Assembly: GCA_026225945.1 (NCBI GenBank)
Contig: JAMJFZ010000596.1
Coordinates: 1,870,001-1,934,000 of the forward strand
From: Cricetomys ansorgei
Lineage: Eukaryota; Chordata; Mammalia; Rodentia; Nesomyidae
Reading direction: 5' to 3'
Length of the DNA: 64,000 nt
Shown: piece after piece, positions 1-10,529 of the stretch
How the letters are laid out: the number at the start of each line of letters is the position of its first letter
How positions within the stretch are numbered: position 1 is the first letter of the stretch
Translations under genes and position numbers: made by a program
The notes under the pieces: generated by a model
Seen by the model: only the letters and a program-made list of their open reading frames with translations
Database searches by the model: none
What the model was told of the DNA's origin: nothing

Positions 1-1885
1 AAGTGGGTCCTAGTCGTTGTGGAGGAAGTGTGTGCTAGACAGAAACATAACCCAAGGGACACTCTCAAGTGCACCAGAGGGGTACGGGGACTAGCGCACA
101 GGGGAGGCACTGGGCGGTGCTCCACACAGCTCCTCGTGTTGTGGTGACCCCAACCATACAACTATCTTCATTGCTGTAATTCTGCTACTGAGTGCTGTCT
201 CAGTTCCTAAGACCGTCGGAAATAGGAGTTTCTAAAGGTCGAACCCACAGGTTGAGAAACCCTCCTCTGGAGGCGTCCAGACTGACACATGAGGGATAGG
301 GAGGTGACCGGTGAGTTCAGATCCTCAGAACCGTAAAAGCCAGGTGCCGCGGACTATGACTGGAAACTCAGCATTCCTGTGGAGAAGAAGAGAACCTCTT
401 TATAAGCCGTTTCTATCACCAACCAGGCGTCCCTCAACCAGGTGCTTGTTCCAGCATCTAAGAGCCGGGAAATCTCAGTGGGAGCTTGTCAGGGCCGGCC
501 TGGCAAGTCGGAAAGTGCCTGAAAGGGGAGCGGGACTGAAGGACCTTATGCGGGGAGGGGAGAAGAGATGCAAAGGGAAGGGAATAGACCAGACACACAC
601 AGCGTCATTGAGCTAGATGGAATGGAGTTAACGTTGAATTTTTCTGTCAACTTTTACACCCCTTCCCTCAAGGGGCTACGTGCAGTTACAGGAGTTACAA
701 AGACAATGATCACAGAGAATGCAGCATATCAGTCACATGAGAGAAACATCTCTTTCTTTAGTTAATCCTAAACTTTGAGACTTCCCTTTTCTCTGACGGA
801 GCAGGATGTTTACCCTGGGAGGTAACCTGTCTCAGGGAAGCTAATTGTTTACCCAGGGAAGTAGCTTCTCTAGGTGGAGTTAGATGGTCATCTAGGACAA
901 TAGTCTCACATGATAAAGCTGAATGTTCAGCCGGAGAAAGGACACTCCTTCAGATAACCTTGACTTTCCTGAAACCAGCCTCTCTCAGGCAGTTATAATA
1001 TTTTGTGACTCAGTTATGCTCAAAAGATCTCCCAATAAAGAAACTAGGCAATTTTAGCCAGAGGCTCACAGCAGGGTCTAGGCCCAGAGTCTGAAGGGCT
1101 CACCACAGGTGCTCTCTGGAACCTGACCCTGGAACAAGATCCTTACTCCTGTACCATGACTGTAATGTTGACGATAGCATGGGGCTGTGTGCCAGACTTT
1201 CCGGGGAGACACAGCACATATACAACTATTCACCCCAGAAGGGGGATCCACCACCAGCTGAGGTAAAACTGTACCGTGTCCAACTTAGTGGCACATGACT
1301 TTTTATTGGGGTTGCTAACAGGAGAACATGTGGGGGGTTATACAGACACAGGGATGGCTCAAAAGCAGCTATAACACCAAAAGCCCATCCCAGCAGGGGT
1401 GACCACTCGTAAGAGCTGCAAAGCTGGAGTGCTCTGTGCAGCCAGCATGCGGCTCCACGGTTCAAGAGCGCGCTTCTCTCTACAGCTGGAGTCAGTCTCC
1501 TCCCCCACAAGCACAGTGCTCCTTTTTATACTGCCGGGGAGGGGCCAGAATCTCCCAACTTTCTGTTCTCCCACACATACGAGCTTCTGTCTACCTCCTG
1601 GGACTCACGTGCTTCCCCTTCCTAGAGGGGATGCTTCGGATAGTGAGGAAACTACCACCCAACACCAGGTCAGGGCACAAACCCCTGCTCCAAGGCCCAA
1701 GGCTCCCTTCAGACATACACAGGCGCCCTATGCCTAACCCCAGCGGTAGCTCTCCAGCTGCCTGTTGCAACCAGAGGCCCACCCCCAGCCCTGAGGCTAG
1801 TTATACTCCCACTGTGCCCCTAACTTTAGCCATACTCCAAACATAATTCTGCCTGTGCCTCAGCCGTGGCCGTAACCCATACAGA
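1..1885. other. Unassigned sequence, no gene recognised
   Basis: I recognise no gene, SINE or LINE here. Several short open frames exist on both strands (for example 311-616 and 1436-1846), but none shows protein-like composition, domains or splice context. Parts of 780-1060 and 1200-1590 have the feel of old LTR or other repeat sequence (short AATAAA at 1033, balanced composition), but I cannot assign a family. Confidence 0.5.
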
Positions 1886-1945
1886 ATCCTAACTCTGACC
1901 CTAATTTTGTAACCCTAACCCAACCCTGACCCTAACCCTAACCTT
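1886..1945 (-). repeat. Degenerate telomere-like (CCCTAA)n patch
   Basis: The + strand shows repeated CCTAA/CCCTAA words: TAACCCTAACCC near 1910-1921 and CCCTAACCCTAACC at 1931-1944. They are separated by decayed words such as CTAACTCTGACC. The G-rich TTAGGG strand is therefore the minus strand. The 150 bases upstream also carry scattered CCTAAC/CCTAAT words, which suggests a longer, older array. It is an interstitial telomere-like sequence rather than a telomere, because unique sequence lies on both sides. Confidence 0.6.
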
Positions 1946-2153
1946 CTGGTTCTCTCTTTGTGTCTCCTATTGTGAAAAGCCCAACTCTCTGATCTTCTCA
2001 AATCTATGAGCTGCCTGGTTTCTTAGTAATTGCTGTAGAATGTGCTCCTCCTGGCCAAGCAGCTGCCTTCCTCATGAGATCAGTTAGAATGGACTCACTA
2101 TTTAAATCCAGGGACGGCTGTTCTCTCATTTTCCTGGAACATTACCAAGAGAT

Positions 2154-2168
2154 GGCCGCCATGTTGGA
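2154..2168 (+). promoter_or_regulatory. YY1-like motif
   Basis: GCCGCCATGTTGG fits the YY1 core CCGCCATNTT. It sits in unassigned, non-repetitive sequence without CpG enrichment or an obvious transcript, so it may be a chance match. Confidence 0.25.
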
Positions 2169-2289
2169 AATCATACCACCAGCACCACTCAGATTGTATG
2201 TCTGCTAATCCTTGGCGATTCTACATAGCTATATCAGCCATTGACCATCATTCGAGCTAGGGGGTAAAAACTACAGCCCTCAGCCCCAG

Positions 2290-3455
2290 GTTCCTTCTCC
2301 TACACATCCCCCCCCAGGCTCCTCCTACACACCCCCCCCAGGCTCCTTCTCCTACACACACCCCCAGGCTCCTTCTCCTACACACCCCCCCAGGCTCCTC
2401 CTACACATCCCCCCCCAGGCTCCTTCTCCTACACACCTCCCCCAGGCTCCTTCTCCTACACCCCCCCCAGGCTCCTCCTACACATCCCCCCCAGGCTCCT
2501 TCTCCTACACACCCCCCCAGGCTCCTTCTCCTACACAACCCCCCCGGCTCCTCCTCCTACACACCCCCCCCCAGGCTCCTTCTCCTACACACCCCCCCAG
2601 GCTCCTCCTCCTACACATCCCCCCCAGGCTCCTTCTCCTACACACCCCCCCAGGCTCCTTCTCCTACACACCCCCCCAGGCTCCTTCTCCTACACATCCC
2701 CCCCAGGCTCCTCCTCCTACACATCCCCCCCAGGCTCCTCCTCCTACACAACCCCCCCAGGCTCCTTCTCCTACACACACCTCCAGGCTCCTCCTACACA
2801 CCCCCCAGGCTCCTCCTACACCTCCCCCCCAGGCTCCTCCTCCTACACACACCCCCAGGCTCCTCCTACACACATCCCCAGGCTCCTCCTCCTACACACC
2901 CCCCCCAGGCTCCTCCTCCTACACACACCCCCAGGCTCCTCCTACACACACCCCCAGGCTCCCTCCTCCTACACACACCCCCACACACCCCCCCAGGCTC
3001 CTCCTCCTACACACCCCCCCCAGGCTCCTTCTCCTACACACACCCCCCAGGCTCCTCCTACACACCCCCCAGGCTCCTCCTCCTACACATCCCCCCCCAG
3101 GCTCCTTCTCCTACACACCCCCCCAGGCTCCTTCTCCTACACCTTCCCCCCAGGCTCCTCCTCCTACACATACACCCCCCCCAGGCTCCTTCTCCTACAC
3201 ACCCCCCCAGGCTCCTCCTACACACACCCCCAGGCTCCTCCTACACCTCCCCCAGGCTCCTCCTACACCTCCCCCAGGCTCCCCCTCCTACACATCCCCC
3301 CCCAGGCTCCTTCTCCTACACACCCCCCCAGGCTCCTTCTCCTACACACCCCCCCCAGGCTCCTTCTCCTACACACCCCCCCAGGCTCCTCCTACACACA
3401 CCCCCAGGCTCCTCCTACACCTCCCCCAGGCTCCTTCCCTTACACACCCCCCCAT
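2290..3455. repeat. Pyrimidine-rich minisatellite, about 20-26 bp unit
   Basis: The array is built from the unit CCCCCCAGGCTCCTTCTCC followed by TACACA, with shorter units that lack one CTTCTC block. It holds roughly 45-50 copies over about 1.17 kb. The strand asymmetry is extreme: C/T on +, G/A on -. Units differ in the length of the C run (4-8) and in one or two CTC triplets, as expected from slippage plus unit exchange. The flanks at 2271 and 3456 are not repetitive. Confidence 0.95.
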
Positions 3456-3676
3456 CCTCTCTCATCACACCCTTTTCTTTCCATTTCCCCCCCACAGTGA
3501 ACCATCTCCTCCCTGGTTTTTGTTGCTGTTGTTGTTTCATTAAATTCATCTATTAAAAAACTGAAAACTAGTGGGCCCTGCTGCCAGGCCCGAGTCCATC
3601 ACCGGTCCACGTTCTGTAAGCACAGAACCAACTCCTACAAGTCGTCCTTGACCTCCAGACAGGTGCAAAGGCAAGA

Positions 3677-3677
<1 letters not shown>

Positions 3678-3717
<40 letters not shown>

Positions 3718-4079
3718 CACACACACACGCACACACATGTACACACACATACATGCACACACACATGTACACACACATGTACACACACACATACACACAT
3801 ACACACACGTACACACACACACACATACACACACGCGCACACACACGCACACACATGTACACACACACACACATACACACATACACACACGTACACACAC
3901 ATGTACACACACATACATGCACACACACATGTACACACATGTACACACACACATGTACACACACACATACACACATGCACACACACATGTACACACACAT
4001 GTACACACACATACACACACATGTACACACACACGTACACACACACATGTACACACACACACACGCACACACACACATG
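3678..4079. repeat. (CA)n microsatellite with ACATGTAC interruptions
   Basis: A 400-bp alternating purine-pyrimidine tract begins with pure (AC)n. It then mixes ACACATGT, ACACAT and ACACGT words. Long open frames exist on both strands (up to about 200 codons) but encode only Thr-His or Cys-Val repeats and are not genes. Alternating CA with embedded GC steps can adopt Z-DNA. Confidence 0.97.
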
Positions 4080-4884
4080 AAATTCACTCCACCTCCTCCC
4101 TCTATGCCTACATGAGAGCAGAGGGTTGTGTCTGGATTAAAGTCAACAGCCAGACCACCTAGGCCTGCTAGATCTATAGTCCACAGCGTTTGATGGGTTT
4201 CCTGCACGTTCCTATACCGTTTCTGCCCCATCTCTGAGCTGACTGTTTCACAGCGTGTCTCTCCTCTAACCTCTGATCACCACTTCCCTCTGAATTGTGG
4301 GAATCACCAAACCAACCCAGTTGCAAGCGTCTGAGTGCACAGCCTGACTACCCGCTGACACACAGTTGGTCTGCCACTCGGAAGGACAGATGATGCTTGT
4401 TCCCTGGACCACGCCCCCACTTCAACCCTCCCGTGGCCTTGCTCTCCAGTCTCTTTCCCCAGAGCCTTGGGCTTGCTTCTCTGGCGTCTGTCAGGGAAGT
4501 TGGGGAGTGGAAATAGCAGATGGCTCAGAGAGGCAGTGAGATGAATAGTCCTTCAGATGAGAGCTTTTTACTACCACAGACAGCACGGAGGAGGTCTGGA
4601 GAGAGAGAAGCCTTCAGTCCCAAGAGGCAAAGTGCGGTCCCCGCCCCCTCAAAGGTTTGGAGGAGTGGGGGGTCCCATGCATATAATTAATCAGTAGGAA
4701 ATGTCCCCAGGTGACAGGGGAAGAGGATGTGGCCCCTGTGACAGAAGCAGGCGCTGCTGACAGCAGGTACCAGGGCAGAGAAGCCACGGTGGGTGTGGCC
4801 TGTGCGACGCGGCTCCCACCCTAACACTATAGGCTTCTGTGCGTGTTGAGAGGGATCACTGTGTATTGTATTAATATGTGTTAT
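4080..4884. other. Unassigned sequence
   Basis: Low-copy-looking sequence with no recognised repeat, exon or RNA gene. The short ORFs here do not resemble proteins. Confidence 0.5.
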
Positions 4885-4990
4885 AGGCTGGGCTTGAACT
4901 ATGCAGCGCAGGATGGCCTCTAACTGGAAGAAGTCCTTCTGTCTTAGCTTCCTAGGTGTCTGTCCTACAGATGGCGCCACCACGCCTGGC
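4885..4990 (-). mobile_element. B1-like SINE fragment
   Basis: Read on the minus strand it begins GCCAGGCGTGGTGGCGCCA and ends near a degenerate CAAGCCCAGCC box. This matches the 7SL-derived B1 left part in reverse orientation. It is diverged and has no poly(A) tail of its own. Confidence 0.65.
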
Positions 4991-5051
4991 GTTGGTTGGT
5001 TGGTTGTATGGAGGATTTTTGTTCGTTTGTTCATTAATTTTGTTTTAAAAC

Positions 5052-5239
5052 AAGATCTGGTGTATTCCAGGCTAGCCTTAAACTTGCTAAGTAGTCCAGG
5101 CTGGTATTCAACTCATCATCCCCCGCTGAAGTGCTGGGACTTCAAGCATGCACCACCACACTCGGTTTCTGTGGTGCTGGAACTGAACCAGGGCTCTATG
5201 TTCAGCCGGAAAACACTCTACCAACGGAGCTACAACCCT
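5052..5239 (-). mobile_element. B4-type SINE (B1 + ID composite)
   Basis: The minus strand begins with an ID-like tRNA-derived head (GGGTTGTAGCTCCGTTGG at 5239 downwards). It continues into a B1-like body with GGCTAGCCTGGAATACACC, the arrangement of rodent B4 elements. A T/G-rich (GGTTGGTT) run follows at 5240-5275. Confidence 0.8.
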
Positions 5240-5406
5240 TTGGGTTTTTTGTTTGTTGGTTGGTTGGTTTTGCTTTGGGTATTTTTTGCTGAGACAGGGA
5301 CATCAAATGGACACTGGGACCGGCGACATGGACGTGACTGTGACACAGGAGCCTTGGTGTTTTTTATGCTTGCAATATGCCGTAATAAAATATATTTTCT
5401 AAACTA

Positions 5407-5512
5407 CTGAAGATCTAGGAGTGTGGCTCAGAAATTGAGTGCTTGCCTAGCACGCAGGAGGCGACAGGTTTAATCTACAGAACTGCAAACCCATAAAAAA
5501 CCAAAAACCTGC
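5407..5512 (+). mobile_element. ID/B4-head SINE
   Basis: Carries the tRNA-derived A/B-box style text TCTAGGAGTGTGGCTCAGA and GTGCTTGCCTAGCACGC, then an A-rich tail (ACCCATAAAAAACC). It is not a functional tRNA gene because the acceptor and anticodon arms do not pair properly. Confidence 0.75.
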
Positions 5513-6042
5513 AGAGTGCGGCGATGCTGATCTCAGGACAGCAAAGAATGAGCCGCAGTCCCGAGACAGGCAGCTTTCGGGCTGTATCTTTTACCATGGA
5601 AGAGTTGGGAAGGGTTAGGGAGTAATGGAGAGAAAGAATTCATTTTGAGAAGTATTTTCTGTGAGTTGAACCCTAACCCTCCTGTCTCCGTGGACACCCT
5701 GAGATTCATGAAGCTTCCTGGGGTTTTCTTGTACTGAAACAGTTTCTATTTGATTTACCCACAAACCCACAGACTCCTGGCTACTAAGAAGGAGGGTGAC
5801 TAGCCTCCTGCTAGCCACAAATCCACACCCTCACAGTTGTTTCCCAGCCCTTTAGTGCTGTGATATTGAGAGACCTAGATATTCCTGCGACAGAAATGGC
5901 CCCTGATTCACATGACTGTGTGTTATCTTTGCTTTCTGTTCAAGATCCATGTTTAGATGGCTTAGCTATTGTTTCACTAGCAAGTTCTGCATAATTTGAT
6001 CTCATTTTATCACTTTTATCTTACTTTATTATTAATTTTTAA

Positions 6043-6285
6043 ATTATTTTAAAATGTCTTTCTATGGTTATTTCTGCCTGCACGTATGTCTGTGTACCGT
6101 GTGCATGCCTGGTGTCTGTGCCCCGTGTGCATGCCTGGTGTCTGAAGAGGACAGGAAAGGGAATTTGATCCTCTGGAACTGCAGCTACAGACAGTTGTGA
6201 GCTGCCCTGTGGGGGTTGGGAATAGAACTCTGGTCCTCTGCAGGAGCAGCCAGTGTTCTCAACTGCTGAGCCAACTCTCCAGCTC
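6043..6285 (-). mobile_element. B3 SINE with perfect 16-bp target-site duplication
   Basis: The minus strand starts with the B2/B3 head (GAGCTGGAGAGTTGGCTCAG). It runs through the GGTTGGGAATAGAAC-type body and ends in a TA-rich tail. The direct repeat TATTATTAATTTTTAA occurs at 6027-6042 and again at 6286-6301, immediately outside both ends. That is the hallmark of L1-mediated retrotransposition. The TGCATGCCTGGTGTCTG block is tandemly duplicated inside the element (about 6083-6141). Confidence 0.92.
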
Positions 6286-6775
6286 TATTATTAATTTTTA
6301 AGTGATCCTGTGAATTTATGAGCTTCATTCTGGCAATTTCACACATATCTGTCTTGAATATTTTTGTTTTTATTCCCTCTGGATTGTAGATTATACTGCC
6401 ATTGACTTAAAATGTCCTTGGCGCCTGGATGGAACTGCCTGAGACCTCCTGCCTGGGGATAAGAAACATCTCACCAAGCCTTTCCATCTGGCTAACTTGG
6501 CTAGCCTCTCATTAGTCAGCTCTAATTAACCAGATGCCTCATATCAGCTTAGCTCGAGTAGACAGGCCCCAGAGCGGCAGAGACCAAGAAGGCCTGAGGC
6601 CAGAGGCACACCTGTGCCATTTAGAGGCCCAGAGCAAGAGCAGCAAGAATAATGGAAGATGTTGGTGTCTCCGAGATTCTTAGTTTTACTGGAGAAAGGG
6701 AGAACGGAGCTCGTGCTAAGGGAAGGCAAGTGCAGAGAAATGGGGCCACTGCTGCTGTGGTGATGGTGTCACTTA

Positions 6776-7697
6776 TTCTCTGCGTGAGTGTGAGTGTGTG
6801 TGTGTGTGTGTGTCTGTGTGTGAGTGTGAATGTGTGTGAGTGTGAGTGTGACACGTGTGTGTGAATGTGTGTGAGTGTGTGAATGTGTGTGTGTGTATGA
6901 ATGTGTGTGGATGTGTGTGTCTGTGTGTGTGTATGAATGTGTGTGTGAATGTGTGTGAGTGTGTGAGTGTGTGTCTGTGTGTGAGTATGTCTGTGTGTGC
7001 ATGTGTCTGTGTGTGAGTGGGTGCATGTGTCTGTGTGTGTGCGTGTGTACATGTGTGTTTGAGTGTGTACATATGTCTGTGTGTGAGTGGGTGCATGTGT
7101 CTGTGTGTGAGTGTGTGCATGTGTCTGTGTGTGTGCGTGTGTACATGTGTGTTTGAGTGTGTGCATGTGTCTGTGTGAGTGAGTGTGTGTGAATGTGTGT
7201 GTCTGTGTGTGAGTGTGTATGAATGTGTGTGTGAGTGTGCGTGTGACACATGTGTGTGAATGTCTGTGAATGTGTGTCTGTGTGTGAGTATGTCTGTGTG
7301 TGCATGTGTCTGTGTGTGAGTGTGTGCATGTGTCTGTGTGTGTGCGTGTGTACATGTGTGTTTGAGTGTGTGCATGTGTCTGTGTGTGAGTGGGTGCATG
7401 TGTCTGTGTGTGTGCATGTGTCTGTGTGTGAGTGGGTGCATGTGTCTGTGTGTGCATGTGTACATGTGTGTTTGAGTGTGTGCATGTATCTGTGTGTGAG
7501 TGGGTGCATGTGTCTGTGTGTGAGTGGGTGCATGTGTCTGTGTGTGCATGTGTACATGTGTGTTTGAGTGTGTGCATGTGTCTGTGTGTGAGTGGGTGCA
7601 TGTGTCTGTGTGTGAGTATGTGCGTGTGTACATGTGTGTTTGAGTGTGTGCATGTGTCTGTGTATGTGAGTGTGTGCCTATGTGTGAGTTGCGTGTG
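6776..7697. repeat. (TG)n-rich array with higher-order units
   Basis: About 920 bp of TGTGTG words are organised into recurring modules such as TGCATGTGTCTGTGTGTGAG, GTGTACATGTGTGTTTGAG and GTGACACRTGTGTGTGAATG. Longer modules of roughly 70-110 bp are repeated with few changes, so segmental unit duplication adds to simple slippage. The 286-326 codon minus-strand frames here encode only Thr-His-Ser repeats. Confidence 0.95.
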
Positions 7698-7731
7698 TGT
7701 GTGCTTGTGTGACTTACTGTATATTCTTCTC

Positions 7732-7914
7732 TTACATTTATTTATTTTATTTATACGAGTGCTTTACCTGCATGTACAACCACATTCTAGAAGAGGGCAT
7801 CTGATCCCATTAGAGATGGTTGTGAGTCACCACGTAGTTACTGAGAATTGAACTCAGGACCTCTGGAAGAGCAAGCAGTCAGTGCTTTTAAAGACTGAGC
7901 CGTCTTTCCAGCCC
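7732..7914 (-). mobile_element. B3/B2 SINE
   Basis: The minus strand begins GGGGCTGGAAAGACGGCTCAG and continues GTCCTGAGTTCAATTCTCAG, the B2/B3 tRNA-derived head. It ends in a TTTATTTTATTTA tail complement. The tail adjoins the TG array, which may have expanded from it. Confidence 0.9.
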
Positions 7915-8128
7915 CAGTCTTGCTTCGTTGTTAATGTTATGTTATGTGTACCCATTATCTACGTGTGCCCAGGGCCCAAGGCGGCTCTTCTAGTCACCCG
8001 CAGCTTTTAAGATGTTCCTTTCAAAGCATCTTTGCAAACACCTTCACCTGGAGTTCCACTTTCCCCCACACTGAGAGTCTTTCTCACTGATGGATCAACT
8101 GGTTGACTAACATTTAGATGGCCTTTCC

Positions 8129-8243
8129 TGTAGCTCAAGCTGGCCTCAGGCTCACTATGCAGCCAAGGACAATGTGGAAGGTCTGTCCAGGGCCCCCACC
8201 TCACCGCGCTGGGATTGCAGGTAAGGCCACCATGAGCTTTAAA
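8129..8243 (-). mobile_element. B1-like SINE fragment, diverged
   Basis: GTAGCTCAAGCTGGCCTCAGGCTCACTATG and GCGCTGGGATTGCAGG are B1 motifs in reverse. The middle has diverged or carries an insertion (about 8175-8200). Confidence 0.65.
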
Positions 8244-8245
8244 GT

Positions 8246-8264
8246 TTTTTTTTGTTGTTGTTAA

Positions 8265-8338
<74 letters not shown>

Positions 8339-8522
8339 CACGAGAGAGACAGAGAGAGGAAACCCACACATAAGCTTAGCCTATGGAGGCCAGAGGGGCA
8401 TCAGGTCCCCTGGAGCTGGAGTTCCAGGCAGTTGTGAGCTGCCAGTTGGGTTCTAGGAACCAAACTGGAGTCCTCTGGAAAAGCAACAAGTACTTTTAAC
8501 CTCTGATCACAGCTCTAGTTCT
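8246..8522 (-). mobile_element. B3 SINE carrying a compound microsatellite
   Basis: The body at 8360-8522 reads on the minus strand as a B3 head and core (AGAGCTGTGATCAGAGGTTA, CAACTGCCTGGAACTCC). The B3 3' region is replaced by an expanded (TG)n(AG)n tract at 8269-8334 next to the T-rich 8246-8263 block. Confidence 0.8.
8269..8358. repeat. Compound (TG)n(AG)n microsatellite
   Basis: About 15 TG units (8269-8297) switch without interruption into about 18 AG units (8298-8334), followed by imperfect GAGA to 8358. The AG half is a polypurine tract able to form triplex DNA. Confidence 0.97.
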
Positions 8523-9159
8523 AGGAGTCTTCTAAAATAGGGTCTAAACTTTTGTTATTTCCTGTAACCCTAGACTCAGGATTGGCCTTTGTAGAGGAAC
8601 ATTTGGAATTTTTATGTTAAGAAAAGCTTTTTGGTTTAACTGACTAGTCACTAGAGGTTAAGTGTTATTTAAGTGTCCCCCCCCCCAGCTGTGGTACAGT
8701 TGTTTATAAATTGGAACTGGAATGCTTGATGCAGGTGGATATAATTTGGTTGGGTGCAGTTGTTCTGGCACCTGTAGCTTGTCTTTGGGATTGTGGGCTG
8801 CAGGGATTTATGGGAACTTTTGGCTTAGGGCATAAAAGGTCTGAAGCTCCAAGAGTCGGGGTGGGTGTTTGTTGGTGGTTTGTTGGTTGGGTTGCTGTTG
8901 TTAGTTAGTGTGAGAACAAAGATTGGAGAGATTCGAACTTAGGACAGCCTAAAGAGAGGCTGTGAAGATTTCTACCTTTCTCTCTTTCTGTATTAAGGCT
9001 GCTTGTAAAAGTGGTGAAGATTTCTATCTTTCCTTTCTCCTTCCCTAAATTGAGGGTAAAAGATTGTAACATTCTGCTACAGGCCTTGCTGTTGCATTTT
9101 TGAGTTTGACTTTTCCTTGCTTTGTTGATTGGATCCCTTGCAGCTATTTCTATTAGATT

Positions 9160-9500
9160 TCTCTAGTGGTTTGGGTATGAAGCGTCCCACACTGGCTACC
9201 AACAGGTGGTGCTGTTTTTGGAGCTTGTGGAATGTGTCAGGGGTGGCACCAGCTGGGAGGAAGCTGGACAATGTGGAGTGGCCTTGAGGTTTAGCCTGAC
9301 CTCACTTCCTGTCTCTGCTTCCTAATCCACCCAGATGTGGGCAGCCTCACCCCTGCCTCCATGGCCTTGCCGCTTCTACCACAGGTGCCTTCTCACCACA
9401 GAGGATGGAACCTGCAAACCGTGAGCCCAAACAGACCCTTTCTCCCTTCATTGCTTTTTGTCCTGTGGTTGTGGTGAGCATACATCACTTCTCACAGCTG
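9160..9500 (+). mobile_element. Old MaLR-type LTR remnant
   Basis: The 3' portion (CCCAAACAGACCCTTTCTCCC then CTTTTTGTCCTGTGGTTGTGG) follows the pattern of the other MaLR-like LTRs in this window, where AATAAACCC is followed by a Thr/Leu-type TTGCTTTTGGTCATGG block. It is considerably decayed, and the family call rests on that layout. Confidence 0.45.
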
Positions 9501-9606
9501 AAACATGTATTTCTCCATAAAGTCATCTGTCACACAGAATGAAGCTGTCAGAGCTACCTTCTCTCTCCACCCTCATCTCCTAAACTTTTCCAGATTTTTT
9601 AAATGA

Positions 9607-9770
9607 TTTTTTTTTTTTTTTTTTTTTTTTGGTTTTTCCAGACAGGGTTTCTCTGTTGTAACACTGGCTGTCCTGGATCTCACTCTGTAGGTCAGGCTGG
9701 GCTTGAACTCAGATCCACCTACCTCTGCCTCATGGGTTCCGGGATTAAGGTGTGTGCTACCAGAGCCGTA
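9607..9770 (-). mobile_element. B1 SINE
   Basis: A 24-nt T run (9607-9630, the complement of the A tail) is followed by CAGACAGGGTTTCTCTGTTG, GCTGTCCTGGATCTCACTC and ATTAAGGTGTGTGCTACCA. This is a nearly complete B1 in reverse orientation. Confidence 0.93.
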
Positions 9771-9866
9771 CTAAAATATTTATCTTTACATTAAACAATG
9801 CTTTACTAATAAGTACACTGAACCTCTTAATTTCATTCAAAACATTTGTGGTTTAAAGTTTACTGG

Positions 9867-9957
9867 TTGGGGGCTAGAGAGAATGCTCATCAATTAAGAG
9901 CACTGGATGCTCTTGCATTATAGGTTTACAAGTGTATGTCACCATGCCAGGCCATGC
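9867..9957 (+). mobile_element. B2 head fragment joined to B1-like piece
   Basis: GGGGGCTAGAGAGAATGCTC and TTAAGAGCACTGG are the B2 5' head. The sequence then switches to AGTGTATGTCACCATGCCAGGC, a reversed B1 end. It is a truncated or rearranged SINE mosaic. Confidence 0.6.
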
Positions 9958-10074
9958 AAATTCTGAAGAGGGTCGGGGGTCAACAGCAGGTTCTTGAGGG
10001 TCGACAAATCATCACTCCCTCTGCCTGACAGTAGGATGGGCAGCCTGGAGGGATGCGTGATTTTGTTTGTGTGG

Positions 10075-10195
10075 TTTGGTTTCTTGAGGTCTACCTAGTA
10101 GCCTGAGGTGACTTGGGATTTGATACGTAGCTCAGGCTGGCCTTGAACTCATGACCCTCCTGCCTCAGCTTTCCAAGAGCTGGGATTACAGGAGG
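10075..10195 (-). mobile_element. B1-like SINE
   Basis: GTAGCTCAGGCTGGCCTTGAACTCATGACC and AGAGCTGGGATTACAGG identify a reverse-oriented B1/PB1 copy. Confidence 0.8.
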
Positions 10196-10481
10196 AAGCT
10201 GCTTAGATGGAATCCACCTGTTGAGTGGCACTCTGGAACGCTCGGACAGACAGCCTGCCCTGGCTCCTGGTGCCATGCTTCTTCCAAGTGTCCTCTGCTA
10301 TGAAACAGACGGGCCTTGCTGTCTTACCGCCTCACGGAAGGCATGGCAGTCCACAGCTAACAAACAGGACCGGTCCTTTCCCTTCTACTGTGAAGCCATC
10401 ACGCCTGGGTCGGGGTGATGCAGGATAAGCTGCATTCCCCAGTGCCCCAACCCCAACCCATGGAGCTGCTTTTGTCACTGC

Positions 10482-10482
<1 letters not shown>

Positions 10483-10528
<46 letters not shown>
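10483..10528. repeat. Uninterrupted 46-nt poly(C) tract
   Basis: Forty-six consecutive C residues are flanked by TGCA on the left and GTCTACG on the right. The flanks are TGGAGCTGCTTTTGTCACTG on the left and GTGGGAGCTGCTTCTTATTGG on the right, which share a GGAGCTGCTT word. The complementary poly(G) strand can form G-quadruplexes and the C strand an i-motif. The exact length in any individual is uncertain, because such runs are hard to sequence. Confidence 0.97.

Positions 10529-10529
<1 letters not shown>

Noticed and set aside
5407..5480. Functional tRNA gene at ID-like elements
   Set aside because: tRNA-derived SINE heads with A-rich tails; the cloverleaf arms do not pair. The same applies to 30303 and 40233.
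6621..7653. Minus-strand frames of 286-326 codons (Thr-His-Ser repeats)
   Set aside because: Product of the TG array, not coding sequence.
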